NCBI GenBank assembly: GCA_036426205.1
Contig: WSYH01000848.1
Coordinates: forward strand, 1-64,000
DNA: 64,000 nucleotides
Direction: 5' to 3'
Source: Ascaphus truei
Lineage: Eukaryota > Chordata > Amphibia > Anura > Ascaphidae
A program made the position numbers and the translations under genes. This document shows, in pieces, positions 45,291-56,865 of the stretch. Positions within the stretch are counted from its first letter, which is position 1. Each line of letters starts with the position of its first letter. The notes beneath the pieces are model-generated. The model did no database searches, was not told the DNA's origin, and saw only the letters and a program-made list of their open reading frames with translations.

Positions 45291-46324
45291 TGTAGCCCTT
45301 TTTGTGACTGCCTGCACTAAGGAACTACGGGTGTTGCATGTACCTGTGGCTTCAGGAGCTCTGAGCCTCCGCTGTTTGGGAGCCTGGGGTCATACCCTAA
45401 CTTATCACGGTGCAGCGCCTCCACTTGCCCAGGATCCCCATGATAGAGAATATACCCTAAGCAAGAACATAACAACAGTATTGTGCAACAGCAACCTTTT
45501 ATGTATTATGCATTCTGAACGGGAATAAGTGCAGAATATATATCTTAACGTTACACACACACCGTGGCTCGGCCACACCTTATCAGGGGTAATGTTCTGT
45601 ACACAGGTGGCTCTGCCACTCTCCCTAGGAGTATGTCCTATAACCAGTATCGGTATTGTACCATATGATTTCACACTGGTGGCCCAATTAGTTAGTGGGA
45701 GGCGGGATCAGCGCCTGTTAACCGGTGTAGGTGCACTTGTAGACAATGATACCTTCCGGTCACTGCGATGACCGCCACACTCCACACAGGGTCCTTAACG
45801 TTGTTCCAGCCTTTCGCCGACACTCCGTTATGCTGCGCCGTCTGTATCCAATCCAAGATGGCGCCCGCAGCTCCGCAGCTCAAACCGCACTAAAGGGAAA
45901 CATCCCTAACAGCTATGGCCGTCCCTACAAAACGGCACCCTACGATGACAGGGGAATGCTTCTCGGGCCTGGGGAATATCTCTCACCTAAGCGGGAAGGT
46001 CACTGACCCTCCGCTCACGCACACGAGGTTCCGCCAACCTCCTCCTTCACCTCTCTCTCTTCTCTCACCCACCGCCCACACGCATCCTGTTCCTCTATCC
46101 AGAGTCTCGCACCCGATTGGTCCTCAGCCTCAGCTGACTCTCTCACAGTTCAGAGTTCAAAGTGCAAACCCCAAAGTCCCTCCAGATTGGTTGCCTTTCG
46201 CGCGCTTCCCTCGCGCATGCGCAGCCTGACTTTTCACGCAGTGACCTTGCTGCAAAAGAACAGTATGGCACTTCCTTTGTAAGTGACAGCGCGGAACCTT
46301 TATATATATATACACATCCTTACA
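45291..46324 (-). mobile_element. solo LTR inside the Helentron, 4-bp TSD
   Basis: 1034 bp with TGTAAGGATG at its minus-strand start and GGGCTACA at its end (TG...CA), flanked by TGTA on both sides (45287-45290 and 46325-46328). Removing it restores the exact sequence of unit A (AATATGTAGAATTTGG at 41504). A GTGCAGCGCCTCCAC block is shared with LTR-3 at 35178-35936. A (TA)n tract sits at the minus-strand start. Confidence 0.85.
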
Positions 46325-47668
46325 TGTAGAATTTGGAATGGTACGTAGAAAAGCTAAGTTGTTCTCTATGCAGTTGTTGATGTACTGTTTAGATTCAACT
46401 TGGTGACGTGTAAGTTTGGTGTCCTTTCCTATGAATTTGAATGCAACCGTAAGAGAGTCGCGTGTTCTTAAACGCATAATTTTCATTGCTACATATAGTA
46501 GATGATATGGCGTGATGGCACGTCGATCAGAACGGCGTAGTTCGCTGGTTGCCATCATAAATGGTGTTACACGTAAATGATCTGGAAAAGTTCTGAACTG
46601 TCCAAGATATATGCTTGGAAATGATAGTTCCTCTGGGTACTCGTCAAATAATAAACTGTGTGGTCTGCTCATTTCTCCAGGTGCAATGCGCAGATACTTG
46701 TCCTCGCTCCATAATAAAGTCTGCTGTTGTGCAACGAGACTATCGTCAATAGTTATGAGCTCACTTATTGTTTCTTGAGATGTTTCTATTTGCATTTCAT
46801 TGTCATTAAAAAATGATTGATCAATTGTGATTTGATGCAGACGATAGAGTGGTGTTTGTACGAGATACTGTAACCAACATTTAACCACTCGCTTGTTAAC
46901 CAACCCTATCAAGTAGCTAGACTTGTGCATTTTTTTGCGGTTTATGTGAACGTTAATACAGTGATCATCGTTGAGCATTCTTGGCAAACAATTGACCATA
47001 GTATTAACAGAGACAGGAATATTTATTATTTGTCCTAAAATGGCATATTGTCCATATGCGTGTCGCAAGCGTCTGATTTGCATAAAGGGTAGTCGTGGCG
47101 AAATTAGGCGCTCTGTAACTAAGTCAAGCTTAGGTAAACGTGCTGGTACTTTAGGGTAAATAAAACCATTTGAAGTAGATAAAGGGGGAATGGTGTCTCT
47201 AGCGAGAGAAGCTCTGCAAATGTTACACACTTTAATGTCCTTAACATTGAAGTGTGGAAAAACAGTTTGTATTAGTGGAGCATGTTTCTCAGCAGGTCTT
47301 TTGATATCATTTTTGAACCATAATCTTTGACAAATGTAACATTCGTATCCAAACATGTTATTTAAGAATGTTCTTTCAAACTGCCGATGAGCATTTAGAT
47401 GTAAATTATAATTGTCATATGGTAATGAAGTTTGGTCTGGAATTTCGGTATTATGTGGTGGATTACTGTTAGGACTTGCCGACGGAGTAGGGCCACATGA
47501 AGGTAAAGCCACAGTTGTGGGTGGTGTTTTCACGTTTTCTAGTTGCTTTTTTCGTTGTCTCCACTCTCTGTTACGTTGTAGTTGACTTTTTGGTGTTTGT
47601 TTTGGTGTTTTCGTAGCTCTAGCACGAGCACGATACTCACGCACTCTTTCTGTGCTTGTCTTAGCCAT
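46325..47668 (-). pseudogene. Helentron N-terminal region
   Basis: The frame starts MAKTSTERVREYRARARATK at 47668, basic and arginine-rich, then a proline/asparagine-rich linker, then a cysteine-rich block: CYICQRLWFKNDIK and VCNICRASLARDTIPP, two CxxC pairs about 50 residues apart, as in the DUF6570-type zinc-finger-like region that precedes Rep in Helitron-like proteins. It proceeds to YHLLYVAMKIMRLRTRDSL and then into the LTR, which adds about 45 unrelated residues before a stop at 46157. This is the only full N-terminus of the transposon in the window. The start is supported because upstream sequence is AT-rich and non-coding (TTTTTTTAG), and no coding similarity extends past it. Confidence 0.8.
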
Positions 47669-47727
47669 TTTTTTTTAGATTATTTTGAACGTAATTTAAT
47701 TTCTGCGCAAAACTGTGAATTCCTCGT

Positions 47728-48420
47728 GTGAATATGTGTGTTACAGTGTGTGTGTGTTACAATGTGTGTATGTGGGTGTTACAGTGTGTGGGTGTTAGTG
47801 TGTGTGTTACAGTGTGTGTGTTACAGTGTGTGTGTTACAGTGTGTGTGTTACAGTGTGTGTGTTACAGTGTGCGTGTGTTACAGTGTGCGTGTGTTACAG
47901 TGTGCGTGTGTTACAGTGTGTTACAGTGTGCGTGTGTTATAGTGTGCGTGTGTTACAGTGTGCGTGTGTTACAGTGTGCATGTGTTAGTGTGTTACAGTG
48001 TGCGTGTGTTACAGTGTGTGTTACAGTGTGTGTTACAGTGTGTGTTACAGTGTGTTACAGTGTGTGTTACAGTGTGTGTTACAGTGTGCGTATGTTAGTG
48101 TGTTACTGTGTGCGTGTGTTACAGTGTGCGTGTGTGTTACAGTGTGCGTGTGTGTTACAGTCATGCGTGTGTGTTACAGTGTGCGTGTGTGTTACAGTGT
48201 GCGTGTGCGTTACAGTGTGCGTGTATTACAGTGTGTGTTACAGTGTGCGTGTGTTAGTGTGTTACAGTGTGCGTGTGTTACAGTGTGTTACAGTGTGCGT
48301 GTGTTACAGTGTGCGTGTGTTACAGTGTGCGTGTGTTACAGTGTGTTACAGTGTGTTACAGTGTGTTACAGTGTGTTACAGTGTGCGTGTGTTACAGTGT
48401 GCGTGTGTTTGTGTGTTAAA
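47728..48420. repeat. GTGTTACAGT-type minisatellite
   Basis: Units of 10 to 18 bp, GTGTTACAGTGTGCGT and shorter variants, about 50 copies. The long frames of C, V, Y, S residues are repeat artefacts. It begins about 60 bp upstream of the Helentron start codon. Confidence 0.92.
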
Positions 48421-48840
48421 CAGGGTTTGTGGGTGGGTGGTCTGCGCTCCGTGTCCTTTTATTAAAATTCAATGGGCGCGTGGGTAACGGTGCCGCTGCC
48501 AGACGCTTCTGCGCATGCGTGGCGTCCGACAGGGTCGCCATGACTACTGAACATGCGCGGCGCGGGCAGCGCAGAGCAGAGCTTGGCGGTAGCTGAACAG
48601 CTCCCCTTGCTGCCTTTAAGCGAGTGAGCCCAGCGGCGCATGCGCAGGGGGGGGCTCTGTCTGAGCCGCCCGGCGGCAAAGGAGTCTCCCGCCCGGCGGC
48701 AGAGGAGTCTTCAGCACGTAGGAGCTATGTGTATGTATTTATGTGTGTGTGTGTTTGTGTCAGTGTGTGTGTTACATGTCAATGGCCTGTGACCCTAGAA
48801 AACATACATTACACATGTACTGTATATACACCTCTGCTTT
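48421..48840. other. GC- and CpG-rich segment
   Basis: CpG-dense (GCGCATGCGTGGCGTCCG, ACATGCGCGGCGCGGGC) with a duplicated CCGCCCGGCGGCA...GGAGTCT unit at about 48668 and 48690. Could be a CpG island/promoter or a GC-rich MITE; no start site can be named. A GTGTGT tract follows at 48745. Confidence 0.4.
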
Positions 48841-48989
48841 AATGGATTATCTTCCCCTCGCGCAAGGAGAGCACAAATGGGGAAGGGTGCCCATCTTCCC
48901 CCCCGGCTTGCTCCGGGGGCAGGGGGACTTGCAGGGTGCCGCTCGGTTCAAGCAGTAGATGCTGCCCCCATCACCGTGCAGCGGAAGCA

Positions 48990-49153
48990 CTCGGCCCCCG
49001 ATGGAGTACAGAGCTACTGCTGTAATTTGAGCCTGGCGTGCGGCTGGGACAGAGAGCGGGCCTGGTCCCAGGAGCCGGTCAGCGGGTTGTAGCAGGAGAG
49101 CCGGGCCCGGTCCCCGCTGCCCCGGTTGCCACCCGTGCCCATCTCCACCTGGG
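48990..49153 (-). pseudogene. kelch-repeat-like remnant
   Basis: On the minus strand, after a splice-acceptor-like TTTCCCCCAG, the frame reads GDRARLSCYNPLTGSW and DQARSLSQPHARLKL. CYNPLTGSWD is the typical end of a kelch blade. A second frame continues with VALYSIGGR, a kelch GG start, so the region carries a frameshift or two exons. KLHL-family relationship is suggested by pattern only. Confidence 0.35.
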
Positions 49154-49414
49154 GGAAATTGCGGCCAGCCGTTAGGAGCGGCGCCGGCGATAGGCCGTGT
49201 GGGGGAGCGGCGGCCATTAGGCGCTGGCGCGGCGGCTAGCGCCGCCACCGCCGCTTCTGATTTTTTGAGCGGTTGGGATGTCAGTGTTGGGGTCGGGCTG
49301 AGCCAGAACACAGCCCGGCCTCAACTGCCAGCACTGACATCACATCCATTTCATTTCTGTCTCCATTTTTGTCCCAGTTCGAATGAGGTGCCACTAAAGA
49401 AGTTTCACTTCAAA

Positions 49415-49560
49415 AATAGCGCGGGCTATCTTCGGCCGTGTTCGGCCGGTTTTCCCGCGCCTCGGGCGCTTTCAATAGTAAGTGCCATTAGCGCTTATCT
49501 ATTGAAGTGGCCGCCGCGCGGGAAACTCCGTTTTTAAACGGAGAACTAGCCCGCTACGCT
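49415..49560. mobile_element. palindromic MITE
   Basis: TAGCGCGGGCTA and CTAGCCCGCTA at the ends, GTTTTCCCGCGC and GCGCGGGAAACT inside, and TTTCAATAG/CTATTGAAG at the centre form one long imperfect hairpin. Confidence 0.55.
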
Positions 49561-49904
49561 CCCGGCCAGCTTTAGAATGAGCTTAGCCAGGACAGTAAGC
49601 TCATGCTTTACTTAACCCCTTCAGGGCTTTTACACTTTTTTCACCAGTCCATGGGACAACTATTACACTGTATATATAAATGAAAACTTTGTTTGTTTGC
49701 TGAAAACGTTGTATGTTTGCTGTGCTTATGGGCAATCTGATTGGTCCTTTGGTCTGTCACTCAGCCTCTGGCCAATCAGATTGGTCTGTGGCCTGCCCCC
49801 ACCCCCACACGCCTCTCATTGGCCTGCGTGGTTCTATGACCTCACCCAACTGCCACACTCTCACCCTTACTGACACAGAATCCTCCTCTGGGGCGGAGCA
49901 GTAG

Positions 49905-50309
49905 GTGGGCACACGGACCCCACTCACCCGCAGTGCTAGGACACGGCTTCAGTCCTATGGCCAAGGGATGCCACTTCTACATACTTCAAACTCTACTCTG
50001 GCTTCCAACCCCCAAGGGTGCTCCCCCCCCCCCGCCCCCCGCCACGAAAGACCATCCGCCAAACGGCGCAAGCCCCTCAGCGGTAGCTCTGCCAGCCCCC
50101 TCTCCTCCTATCCCTGGGAGGGGAAGTGTGATCCCGCTGCTGACCTGACCATTCCCAGCGCTGCTTCCATTCCTCCTACTGGTGTCTGTGGGGAGGGGGC
50201 GTGCAGCAGCGGAGCTGACGAGCCCCCCACTCCTCCAAAGCGCAAACGTGGCCGGCCCCCAAAATCGCAATCCCAGCCCAAGAAGGGCTCCAGCCCTGAC
50301 ACTGCGTAA
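49905..50309 (+). pseudogene. reading frame with AT-hook, first copy of a duplicated segment
   Basis: 134 residues with LTRSARTRLQSYGQ, a proline/serine-rich middle, and PPKRKRGRPPKSQSQPKK, where RGRPPK is an AT-hook (minor-groove DNA binding). Upstream DTESSSGAEQ is separated by a TAG that reads GAG in the second copy (50414 onward), so the original frame extended further left. No catalytic domain is visible. Such acidic plus AT-hook segments occur in transposase N-termini and chromatin proteins; I cannot decide. Confidence 0.4.
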
Positions 50310-50413
50310 TGGCCGAGGGGGATAGCTCCCTGGATGAGTCAGCTAACCCCCAAATCACAAGGCCCCCTCCCCGGCGGAAAAAAGAGGCAGTCCCAGCCTA
50401 CAGCTGTCCCCCT

Positions 50414-50640
50414 TGCTGACACAGACTCCTCCTCTGGTGCGGAGCAGGAGGTGGGCACACGGACTTCGCTCACCCGCAGTGCTAGGACACGGCTTCAGTC
50501 CTATGGCCAAGGGATGCCACTTCTACCTACTTCAAACTCTACTCTGCCGCCCTGCCCCCCGCCACGAAAGACCATCCGCCAAACGGCGCAAGCCTCTCAG
50601 CGGTAGCTCTGCCAGCCCCCTCTCCTCCTATCCCAACGAC
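50414..50640 (+). repeat. second copy of the AT-hook-associated segment
   Basis: Repeats 49867-50105 about 547 bp downstream: ADTDSSSGAEQEVGTRTSLT and RSARTRLQSYGQGMPLL, with GAG instead of TAG. The poly-C stretch of the first copy is missing. The AT-hook part itself is not repeated. Confidence 0.6.
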
Positions 50641-50829
50641 AGCTCCAGCGAGAGGCAGGCAGGGAGCAGGAAGCGTCAGTGTCACTCCGCATAGCACAGC
50701 CTGGCAGTCTCGCGCCCATCCTCCCCCCAGCTGCCAACTTCACACCCGCTCAAGATAAGTCACCCCCACCCACTCACCCACACACTGTCTCCCCCACCCA
50801 CACAGTAAGAGTCAATAACCCACCCACCC

Positions 50830-51013
50830 AGTCAGTAACCCTCTCTCTGTGTCAAACTCTTTCTCTCTGTCACATTCGCTCTCTGTCAAACTCTGTCAAA
50901 CTCTCTCTCTCTTTTTCACATACTCTCTCCCTCTCTGTCACCCTCTCTGTAACCCTCTCTGTCAACCTCTCTCTGTCACCCTCTCTCTCTGTCAACCTTT
51001 CTCTCTCTGTCAA

Positions 51014-51055
<42 letters not shown>

Positions 51056-51240
51056 TCTCTCTCTCTGTCAAACTATTTCTCTCTGTCACATTCGCTCTGT
51101 CAAACTCTCTCTCTCTCTGTGTCTCTCTCTGTAACTCTCTCTCTCTCTCGCTCTCTCTCTGTGTCTCTCTCTGTCTCTCTCTGTCTCTCTCTGTCTCTCT
51201 CTGTCTCTCTCTCTGTCACACACACTCTCTCACACTCTCT
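50830..51240. repeat. CT-rich microsatellite
   Basis: CTCTCTGTCAAC, CTCTCTGTCAC and pure CT blocks. The L/S-rich frames are artefacts. Confidence 0.92.
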
Positions 51241-51249
51241 CTGTCTCAC

Positions 51250-53175
51250 ACTCTGGATCTGGATATCTTATTTACCCTATATATCTTAACTGCCCTATAC
51301 CTACACCAAAATAACCTATACTGCTTTCTTCCAGATCTCAAGCTTCACATGGAAGACATCGGAATCCCCCCTAACCCAGAAGACAGGCAGGGAACACATC
51401 CCCTCCAACATATAACATTGCGGGAGTGAGGGTACCTGGACATTGAAGGACTGCGGATCAGGTAAGATCCCAGGCGGGATTGCTGCTTTAGATATTGTGA
51501 AGCGGGGACGTCCAGACACTGGTTAAGGGGTTCAGGAAACTAGTCATTCATATCAGGCTTTTTTTTCTAGATCCGACATTTACAGACTCCCACACACTCT
51601 CACACTCACATAACAAGGACTAATTATAGTAAAATATAAATGTAATACAATAAATAAACTTATTTAAAAAACGAATGTTGTTATTAATTCTTATTAGTTC
51701 AATTTCTTTCTTTAAAAAAAAAGCGGGGCTAGGGGCGGGGCTAGGTGGCAAGTAGATTGTTTGGTTCGGCAACTAGATTTTTGGATGATTTGTCAAGCAC
51801 TGTGTGTGTGTGTATATATATATTATATTATATTTATATATATATACGGGCGAAACGCATAGTGTCCACTGTAGGCAGCTATTTATTATCTTGTTGGCGT
51901 GACTCTTGGTGCTTGTCCTGTGGACTGCATGATTTATTCCTTATACTGCCCGCACCACTTTATCGAGCAAATAACCCCCGGTATGTACCTGGCAGATCCT
52001 GGAATGCGCCGCTCCTCACACTCGACAAGCCCGTTGCATTTGCCTTCCAGCCTGGGTTCATGCCTGGCTGATGGGCGGCGATCTATTAAATGATTGATTA
52101 GGATTTAATAGGCTGCATATGCTGCTCGCTGTCTACCAGATGGCATAAATTCTGAATTGAATGCAGTATGATATATGTACTGTGCAGTATTGCAGCCAAC
52201 GGGATAAATGCTTCAATCCCTGCCGGAAAATAACTCAATGCAACTCGGGCAGAAAACAGTCACAAACCTCAATACACCCGGGTATACCCGAATTCGTGGG
52301 ACTAGCCGAGCTCGAATAAAGTGTGTCGCCAGTGTACATCCTGGAGTTATACTCCGCGGGATTGACTCCACTATCATTATATGGCAGCTGAGTATCATTT
52401 TCTCTGCTATTTGGAGCCATTACTTCCTATGGAACCTATACTCTAGGTTGTTTTATTTGTGCGCAGGGCACTGGCTTTTTGTGATTCTACAGCCATGTGT
52501 CCTATTTGCTTCTGTGCAGTTACCACAGGTTTTTGAATGCATCATTTTTTGATTGATTGATATCATCTGTTGCTGTTCAGAGGTTTGAGTTTTTTTCATC
52601 TTTGTCTCCCCTGTGCCTCCCCCTTGGTTTAAGTTATTATTATTTTTCTTATGTACATTATTTTGTATACAGGTTTATTTACGTCATACCTTTCTTTATG
52701 CCCTTAGTTTAGTTTTATGCTTTACAGCTAGGGCTTTTTCCAGGGGAATTTTGAATTATTTAGCTTTTTTTGTGTCGCTTTATATAGTTATTAGATTCAT
52801 TGTTTAGACACATCTTTTGCTTTTGATTTATTTTTTCAGCATTAATTATTTTTGTAATCTTTAGCCAGTCACAGTCTTTTTGTATCTTTGCTGCCTTCAG
52901 TGTGTGTATGTTTTTAAATGTTAGTGTTCTTTTTGCTCGCTATTAAAATCTATTCATTTTCTGCTCTGACTTTAGTTCCCTAGTCTTTTGGTATTACGTC
53001 ACTAGTTATTCTGTGGTATATTTAGAGTGCTGCTTTTGGGGATTGTCTTAGTCTTTTGTGTGTTTAATATTATTGTTATCCCTTAGCACCTACAGTTTCC
53101 CATTTATTTTGGACTCTCTTGGTTTATTTTTTATTCCACGATAGTCAATATTATTCATTGGGTCTGGTTTATCCA
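51250..53175. other. AT-rich region without supported genes
   Basis: A TA microsatellite (about 51816-51845) is followed by CGGGCGAAACGCATAGTG, which resembles the 3' half of a hammerhead-type pLTR motif. 52200-52560 has several short overlapping frames on both strands with no motif. The rest is T-rich. Nothing else recognised. Confidence 0.5.
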
Positions 53176-53195
53176 CATATATATATATATATATA

Positions 53196-53245
53196 GGGGG
53201 GCGTGCCGTATCGCTCGATGCGAGTCCTGCTCTCAATTCTATATA
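53196..53245 (-). mobile_element. fragment of the 29142-type MITE
   Basis: Inverted match to about 29270-29325 (AATTGAGAGCAGGACTCGC), between TA microsatellites. Confidence 0.5.
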
Positions 53246-53404
53246 CATTCTATAAATTCTATATACATTCTATATACATTCTATAAAACATATATATATG
53301 ATGTAGAGGTATCTGTACCGTGTTAGCTGAGCTTAATAATCAAAAACAAATAGTCGATACCGTTCTGTGGTTAAATACTTTTATTTGTATATATATATAT
53401 ATAT

Positions 53405-53575
53405 ATATTGAAAAAGATCACTTGTGAGCACATTCACATGTCTTAGACAGGTCTGCAACCCTGCCTTTCACCATTATCCCCAGCAAACAGTGCTTCCACT
53501 GCAGCAAGGAATACTGGGAAATGATATGCAAATGAGCACACAATGTGTCACCTTTTGTCTGAAAAACCATTGTTA
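53405..53575 (-). repeat. dispersed repeat, inverted relative to 3515-3661
   Basis: Carries CTTCCACTGCAGCAAGGAAT and ATGCAAATGAGCACAC in inverse order to the left-hand copies, with about 15-20% difference by eye. Confidence 0.55.
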
Positions 53576-53689
53576 CATTGTTCACCCACCATAACTTAAA
53601 ACATGATCATACACATGTACACATATAAAATTCAACAAAAAAAATGGCTCCTTTAACAGAGATCCAAACACATTGGGATGTGTCATTTT

Positions 53690-53850
53690 ATTTCTCTAGT
53701 GCCAGAAATGTATGCAGCGCTTTACACCATTACAATACAATGTAGATCAATCACAAACAATGCGAATACGTACAATAGGTACGTGACAACAAGGCAAAAG
53801 GAGACCCTGCCCCAAGGAGCTAACAATCTAAGTGATGAAGACCCTATTGC
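53690..53850 (-). repeat. L2-like retroposon tail (minus strand)
   Basis: CCCTGCCCCAAGGAGCTAAC followed by AATCTAA is the reverse complement of the TTAGATTGTAAGCTCC...GGGGCAGGG tail of L2-type elements; preceded by GCAGCGCTTTACACC. Confidence 0.5.
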
Positions 53851-53887
53851 ACAGATATGGCTGTTGATTGAAGCAATCGTTGCTTGA

Positions 53888-54950
53888 CCCAGTCATTACT
53901 GGAGGGTTTCAATGTTACAATTGTTTATAGAAAAGTCTGCTGATAAAAACAGGTTAATTCATCATTGCTGTGCAACATTTCAATTCAACTAGAGGGTAAA
54001 GAAACAAAACAAATGTCTTTAACCGGCTGCTTTTTCTTGCCGTCTCCCTTGCAGTTTATAACTATCCTTCAGTCACTCATACAAATGAATGACTCACAGG
54101 AAGTAAACAGTCTGTTTGACCTCATGTTCATTATCAACAGGACAAAGAATGTATTTGGGGGGTGGGGGGGGAGATCAGTTTGTGTATACAGGTAAAAAAA
54201 AACAAGCAAAAAAAGCACAGTATTTTAAAAAAACAAATGAAAGCTATTGCAGACACACACAAAAAATGCTAAATAATAACATAGAAAGACTTACTATGGC
54301 TTGTAAGTGCTGAAGTAACATTAACCTGCAGTGCGTTGAGGGCCCCAGTGAGGTGGAAGGGCTCTTCTATATCTAAAGTAGTATGAAGAAAAGAAGCTGT
54401 CTCGGTAACCATGTAACATTCTCTAACTATATACTTTTGCTAAAATAAATAAGATGCTTATTGATTGGATATAAACTGATTAAAGCAGTCTCCAAGTTGG
54501 TTTTTCATTCATGAGATGACACCAGAGAATACGCTGGAGGAGAGTTCAGTAATGGTTTAAGTACAATGAAATCCCTCCCTCTTCTTTATGGAAACTCAAC
54601 TTGTGGGCATTTCAGCATTAGCCTAAACAATGGCTCTGAATATGTTAAGCCCCTAACAATTAGGGAGCAGTTTGGGGCATTGAATAATGTCGAATGATGC
54701 AATTGAACCTGACAGCTTCAACAGTCAGCCCCCTCATGGGACCTGAAAGTTGTTCACACTTGGTTTCACCTCTCATCACACGCTGAGTATTAAAGCCCTA
54801 CTTGTCGGAGGCGAGGCAAAAAAAAATGAGGGGCCTGCTGGAAGAAAATATTTTGTTGTACAAGTTTAACCCTATGATACCTCCCAGATATGTAAGCAGT
54901 CTTTTCTGTTTGGGTGCATCTTTGCTGAGCCACCATGAAATCAGTCTGTT
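53888..54950. other. unassigned sequence
   Basis: No gene or named repeat recognised; a G run at 54157-54171 and A-rich stretches follow. Short frames lack motifs. Confidence 0.5.
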
Positions 54951-54952
54951 GC

Positions 54953-55122
54953 CAGAGGCTCTCAACTCCAGTCTTCAAGACCCCCCAACAGGTCGGGTTT
55001 TAAGGATATTCCTGCGTCACACAGGTGGCTCAGTCAAAGACGGAGCCACCTGTGCTAAAGCAGGGATATCTTGAAAACCTGGCCTGTTGGGCGGTCTTGA
55101 GGACTTGAGTTGAGAGCCCCTG
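54953..55122. mobile_element. palindromic hAT-like MITE, second copy
   Basis: CAGAGGCTCTCAACTCCAGT to ACTTGAGTTGAGAGCCCCTG, folding on itself like the element at 29979-30177 but with several mismatches. The 8-bp target duplication is no longer exact, suggesting an older insertion. Confidence 0.75.
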
Positions 55123-55320
55123 TGTTAAACCCATGAGTGCTGGAGTGGTCTGCAATATATTAGTTCATGTCCACACTTACTGTATTATTCCTGGACTGTA
55201 AAACACTTGAAATGGTGCAATCCCACATAGACGACCAGTTGAATTTCTTAGGGGCATCTGTATATGGTGTCTAATATAAGTGTTGTATTCCACCCTGTCC
55301 TTATCAGAGAACTAATAAAG

Positions 55321-55341
55321 TTGGGGGGGGGGGGGGGGGGT
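55321..55341. repeat. G homopolymer
   Basis: About 20 Gs interrupted by TT near the end. Confidence 0.85.
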
Positions 55342-56285
55342 TGGGGCTGTACAAGCACTTGGGGAACATACCGTGACATCATACAAACGGGAGTTGCCAA
55401 AAAAAAAGCATATCCCTTCCAGGTGTAACTTTTAAAATAAAATACGTAAAAAATGCTTTTAGGTGTCAGATTTGGGTAACAACTAAAATCAATTACCCAG
55501 ATAAGACCTCTTAAACAAGTCACTGGCATTCGATAACGTTGGTCATAGAAGGGATGCAGCTATGGTTCAAAGAGTTAATTGGCAGAGAACTGTATTAATT
55601 GAACTCAGACTCTGGCTTTTGATCACATACTTTTTATTTGCAACATAATCCGTTTCTCCCAGTGCTATGTACTTATGTACATCCTTACAGACTTTTCCTG
55701 TTCAAATTCAGATCCCAGTTCAAATGTCACACTTTGTGTTCCTGTTTGTCAGGCTCCATTGGCAAAGTTTTTTTTTTTTATTTGGAGTTGTGCAATGCTT
55801 GGTACAAGACAAAGATATTGTCATGCAATCCTTGAGAATGGGAAAAGGGGAAATAAATATGCATACTAAAAACTATTTGTTGATTCAATATAAGTTGTCC
55901 TACTGGTTATTATTTTAATTTTCCTTTACATTTTGACACGATACGGGACCCAATACAGCTTCTAATCTCTCAAACAGAGGATGTTGAGGTTGTGCGTACA
56001 GAACCTGGAACAATTGAACGTTGTGGTTTGTCATGATGCTTCCATGATTGTTTCAAGCCCATTTTGACATCAATGAAAATCTTTGAAACTGGGATCTGAA
56101 ATCAGAGCTGGAAGCTTACAGGTGATTTAGGCTTCCGACAGGAAGCTATCCTGCAAAGTCACTTGCTCAATTTGGGCAGGTTGGCATATCTGCAGAAATA
56201 ATGTGAAACATGTTCTGGGGCTCTGAGGTTCTTCTCCTGTCCCATGGTGACTCTCTCATGGTGATCTCCTATACCTCCTTTTTCC
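55342..56285. other. unassigned sequence
   Basis: No supported gene; includes T- and A-rich stretches and overlapping short frames in several phases that cannot all be coding. Confidence 0.5.
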
Positions 56286-56290
56286 TGCAG

Positions 56291-56448
56291 GTTGGACCAC
56301 AACCAGAGGTGCATTGTGGGGCAGCTGATGGGAGGGGGAAAAACTCTGAAGTTAAGCTCAAGTGATGCACACCTGCTCTACATGATCTTGTATCAGATTG
56401 CTGCTCACAGCCTATCCACGTATACAAGGGAGTTTAATGAAGGTGCCA
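56291..56448 (+). other. possible exon-like segment
   Basis: Preceded by a pyrimidine tract and TTTTTCCTGCAG (acceptor-like); the frame reads LDHNQRCIVGQLMGGGKTLK then SDAHLLYMILYQIAAHSL. No family recognised, no clear donor. Listed because the acceptor and frame coincide. Confidence 0.2.
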
Positions 56449-56785
56449 CTCCACACACAATGAGCTGTGTGAAACGTACTGAGCCACACTTACTAAACCG
56501 AGCTAACACGTAAGGCACCTTTTGGCCTATGTGCTTGAGGGGGGTGCAAGGTGCCTCATTTAGCACTGTTATGGCTCAGTGATTCATGTGAAGGAACGAC
56601 CAATTACAGCTACAGGCCAAAACGTTACTTTGCAAAATAAAATCTAACACACTACTTTAGTTTTAAGGATTGCCGGTAGATCAGGGTGTTTCTATAGTTG
56701 CTATTTCTTCTGCCAGACTCCCCTGCCTTCTTCTCCTCACTGGGGACGGGAATCACATTATCACACAAAATCAGATGAAGCTTTC

Positions 56786-56865
56786 ATTTCTCTTCGCCAT
56801 ACTGTTCTATCCCACGTAACATGGATTTGTAGAGGAACTTTCTCCCACTTTCAGGAGTGTCCTGC
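56786..56865 (-). other. possible terminal-exon-like segment
   Basis: Minus strand: CACTCCTGCAG acceptor-like sequence at about 56866, then DTPESGRKFLYKSMLRGIEQ YGEEK and a stop at 56784. Not recognised; could be chance. Confidence 0.2.

Noticed and set aside
46157..46324. C-terminal extension of the Helentron N-terminal frame
   Set aside because: These residues come from read-through into the inserted LTR.
47728..48487. Cysteine/valine-rich frames (249 residues)
   Set aside because: Translation of GTGTTACAGT repeats in several frames.
50679..51289. Leucine/serine-rich frames
   Set aside because: Translation of CT microsatellite DNA.
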